This document shows positions 62,213 to 64,000 of a DNA stretch of 64,000 nucleotides, piece after piece (within the stretch, counting starts at the first letter, position 1; each line of letters begins with the position of its first letter). The notes under the pieces are model-generated. The model ran no database searches. It saw only the letters and a list, made by a program, of their open reading frames with translations, and was not told the DNA's origin. A program made the translations under genes and the position numbers. Source of the DNA: Chitinophagales bacterium (lineage in GTDB: Bacteria > Bacteroidota > Bacteroidia > Chitinophagales > JADJOU01); NCBI GenBank assembly GCA_030832185.1, contig JAURJQ010000009.1, forward strand, positions 27,537 to 91,536, read 5' to 3'.

Positions 62213-63799
62213 ATGAGCCAATTAAGCTATCTAGGAATCAACTCCCCTGCTAATTTATTCTGGAACTTGACACCAGAAGAATTAACCCAGCATACCATAG
62301 ACAAGAATCAAGGAACTACCAATGACACAGGCGCCCTGGTGGTAATGACTGGAGAATTCACAGGAAGATCTCCGAAAGATAAGTTTATAGTCAAAGATAG
62401 TATCACAGAGAATCATGTGGACTGGGCGAATACGAATTTCAATATTCCGTTTTCTTCTGAAAATTTCGACAAATTATATGATAAAGTGGTGGCTTATCTA
62501 GATGGAAAAGATATATATTCCAGAGATTGTGAGGCCTGCGCAGACCCTGCCTATAAACTCAATGTACGTGTGGTCACGGAATACCCATGGTCTAATATGT
62601 TTGCCTACAATATGTTTATCAGACCTAAAGATACAACCAATTTCGCAGCAGACTGGCATGTAGTATGTGCTCCAGGCTTTAAAGCTGAACCTGCGGTCGA
62701 TGGCACACGTCAGAGCAATTTTGCTGTTCTCAATTTCACGAGAAAAATAGCGCTCATTGGCGGTACAGGCTACACTGGTGAAATTAAGAAAGGAATATTT
62801 ACAGTATTGAACTTCGTGTTGCCTGTAGATAAAGGTGTTTTCCCTATGCACTGCTCGGCCAATATAGGTAAAGATGGTGATACCGCACTATTCTTCGGAC
62901 TATCAGGTACCGGCAAGACGACGCTTTCTGCTGACCCTAATCGCGGTTTGATCGGTGACGATGAGCATGGGTGGACAGATAACGGTGTATTTAACTTTGA
63001 AGGTGGCTGCTATGCAAAATGTATTGACCTCACCGAAGAAAAAGAACCAGATATATATAAGGCTATTAAACCAGGGGCTATATTAGAAAATATTGACTTC
63101 TATCCTGGTACCAATAAAGTAGATTTTGCTAGCTGCACGATTACAGAAAATACGAGAGTATCCTATCCATTATATCATATAGAAAACGCAGTAGAACCTT
63201 CTGTAGGTAATATACCGAATAATGTATTCTTCCTAACCTATGATGCTTATGGTGTTTTACCTCCGATTTCTCGGTTGAATTCTGCACAGGCTATGTACTA
63301 TTTTATGTCAGGCTTTACGGCCAAAGTAGCCGGCACTGAGGCAGGAGTCACTGAGCCACAATTAACCTTTTCAGCCTGTTTTGGAGCGCCATTCTTACCC
63401 CTTCACCCTAGCAGATATGCAGAGCTATTAGGTAAGAAAATGCAAGCCAGTGGAGCCAATGTATGGATGATCAATACAGGAATGATAGGAGGAGTCTATG
63501 GCGTGGGTTCGAGAATGAAACTTCCATATACGAGAGCTATGATTACAGCAGCTTTAACGGGAAAATTAAATGAAGTAGAATATTTCAAACATCCTGTTTT
63601 TGGTCTAGAAATTCCTAAATCTTGCGATGGTGTGCCTTCTGAATTATTGAATCCAAGAGAGGCTTGGACCGATAAATCTGCCTATGATGCTCAAGCAATA
63701 AAGTTAGCAGAGGCCTTCAACAAGAATTTTGAAAAATTTGCCGGAAATACTGCTGCAGAAATATTAGCCGCTGCACCTAAATTGAGTGCGCAAGCCTAG
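62213..63799 (+). CDS. pckA: Phosphoenolpyruvate carboxykinase (ATP)
   Basis: A 528-residue enzyme converting oxaloacetate and ATP to phosphoenolpyruvate, the first gluconeogenic step. The kinase P-loop GLSGTGKTT (229-237, Lys235) is followed by GLIGDDEHGW with Asp249 and Asp250 metal ligands. The oxaloacetate site has GRSPKDKF near residue 51. MINTGMIGGVYGVGSRM is typical of the C-terminal domain. The length is usual for the ATP type. It has its own promoter and terminator. Confidence 0.98.
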   Translation: MSQLSYLGINSPANLFWNLTPEELTQHTIDKNQGTTNDTGALVVMTGEFTGRSPKDKFIVKDSITENHVDWANTNFNIPFSSENFDKLYDKVVAYLDGKDIYSRDCEACADPAYKLNVRVVTEYPWSNMFAYNMFIRPKDTTNFAADWHVVCAPGFKAEPAVDGTRQSNFAVLNFTRKIALIGGTGYTGEIKKGIFTVLNFVLPVDKGVFPMHCSANIGKDGDTALFFGLSGTGKTTLSADPNRGLIGDDEHGWTDNGVFNFEGGCYAKCIDLTEEKEPDIYKAIKPGAILENIDFYPGTNKVDFASCTITENTRVSYPLYHIENAVEPSVGNIPNNVFFLTYDAYGVLPPISRLNSAQAMYYFMSGFTAKVAGTEAGVTEPQLTFSACFGAPFLPLHPSRYAELLGKKMQASGANVWMINTGMIGGVYGVGSRMKLPYTRAMITAALTGKLNEVEYFKHPVFGLEIPKSCDGVPSELLNPREAWTDKSAYDAQAIKLAEAFNKNFEKFAGNTAAEILAAAPKLSAQA

Positions 63800-63822
63800 A
63801 AAATATTTACAATAATAAAATT

Positions 63823-63864
63823 ATAAATAAAGCCCTTTCCTCATGAGGAAAGGGCTTTATTTAT
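63823..63864 (+). terminator. Strong terminator after pckA
   Basis: A perfect 42-base palindrome (stem ataaataaagccctttcctc with its complement), 24 bases beyond the stop. The T-rich right arm (gggctttatttat) would give termination. A second hairpin, acccttt and aaagggt at 63872-63892, follows. Confidence 0.9.
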
Positions 63865-63925
63865 ACATCTAACCCTTTGATAATTAAAGGGTGTCAGGAG
63901 GTATAAAAAATATTTTGTAAAATAC

Positions 63926-63957
63926 TTGCATAGTTAAAAAAAATAAGTTTATCTTTG
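63926..63957 (+). promoter_or_regulatory. Promoter near the right edge
   Basis: TATCTTTG at 63950-63957 matches TAnnTTTG, with a ttg at 63926-63928 about 21 bases upstream. It would drive a gene or RNA beyond the window; the first ~40 transcribed bases seen hold no obvious product. Confidence 0.6.
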
Positions 63958-64000
63958 CACTCCGTTTCAGGAAAATCATAGCATGAAAATGATATGAAAG

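Overview
This is a stretch of core chromosome from an AT-rich Bacteroidota bacterium. Several features point to that phylum. A protein at 41248-42636 ends in a type IX secretion (T9SS) sorting domain. There is a TonB-dependent receptor with a carboxypeptidase-regulatory-like N-terminus, and a signal peptidase I of 556 residues. The ftsX-DUF3098-uppP-truB-ribF block is a typical Bacteroidota order. Many genes and both tRNAs are preceded by a TAnnTTTG -7 box, twice with a perfect TTTG at N19 upstream. The order or family cannot be fixed from the sequence alone. I see no rRNA, CRISPR array, prophage, insertion sequence or integrase.

Layout. 13-6402: a methyltransferase-glycosyltransferase fusion, an HtrA protease, panD, a flippase-like membrane protein, RNase H, folE and a small coiled-coil membrane protein. 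6463-11159: initiator tRNA, a TPR protein, and a TonB receptor paired with a Cys-rich exported protein. 11170-22769: fructose bisphosphatase, histidine kinase, dnaN, an amino-acid dehydrogenase, several unknowns, an NtrC-type regulator and lepB. 22961-29686: a tetR-tolC-adaptor-RND efflux operon with a visible operator. 29775-39183: uvrC, two exported proteins of unknown function, a decayed OmpA-domain gene, a membrane pyrophosphatase, pyruvate kinase, an esterase and a DUF58 protein. 39422-49033: unknowns, the T9SS cargo protein, a thioesterase, an LpxD-like acyltransferase, tRNA-Ser, MarC, a GT4 glycosyltransferase, a GH25 lysozyme and an AlkD-like protein. 49125-57169: rnr, hemW, ribF, truB, uppP, DUF3098, ftsX and an M23 peptidase, all leftward and mostly tightly packed. 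57293-63799: alaS, a five-hairpin array, a TerB-like protein, an ABC permease, a small monooxygenase and pckA.

The metabolic genes cover glycolysis and gluconeogenesis (pyk, fbp, pckA) together with PPi-driven ion pumping (hppA). The envelope genes cover peptidoglycan and lipid carrier recycling (uppP, M23, ftsX, GH25), lipid A-type acylation, efflux and protein export.

I did not find a clear new multi-gene system. The most unusual items are: a compact array of five consecutive hairpins downstream of alaS; an OmpA C-terminal domain eroded by about seven lesions behind hppA; a GT4 glycosyltransferase whose conserved N-terminus can only be reached from an ATC (or other non-canonical) start; and a short promoter-to-terminator unit with only broken mini-ORFs at 42.8-43.1 kb.
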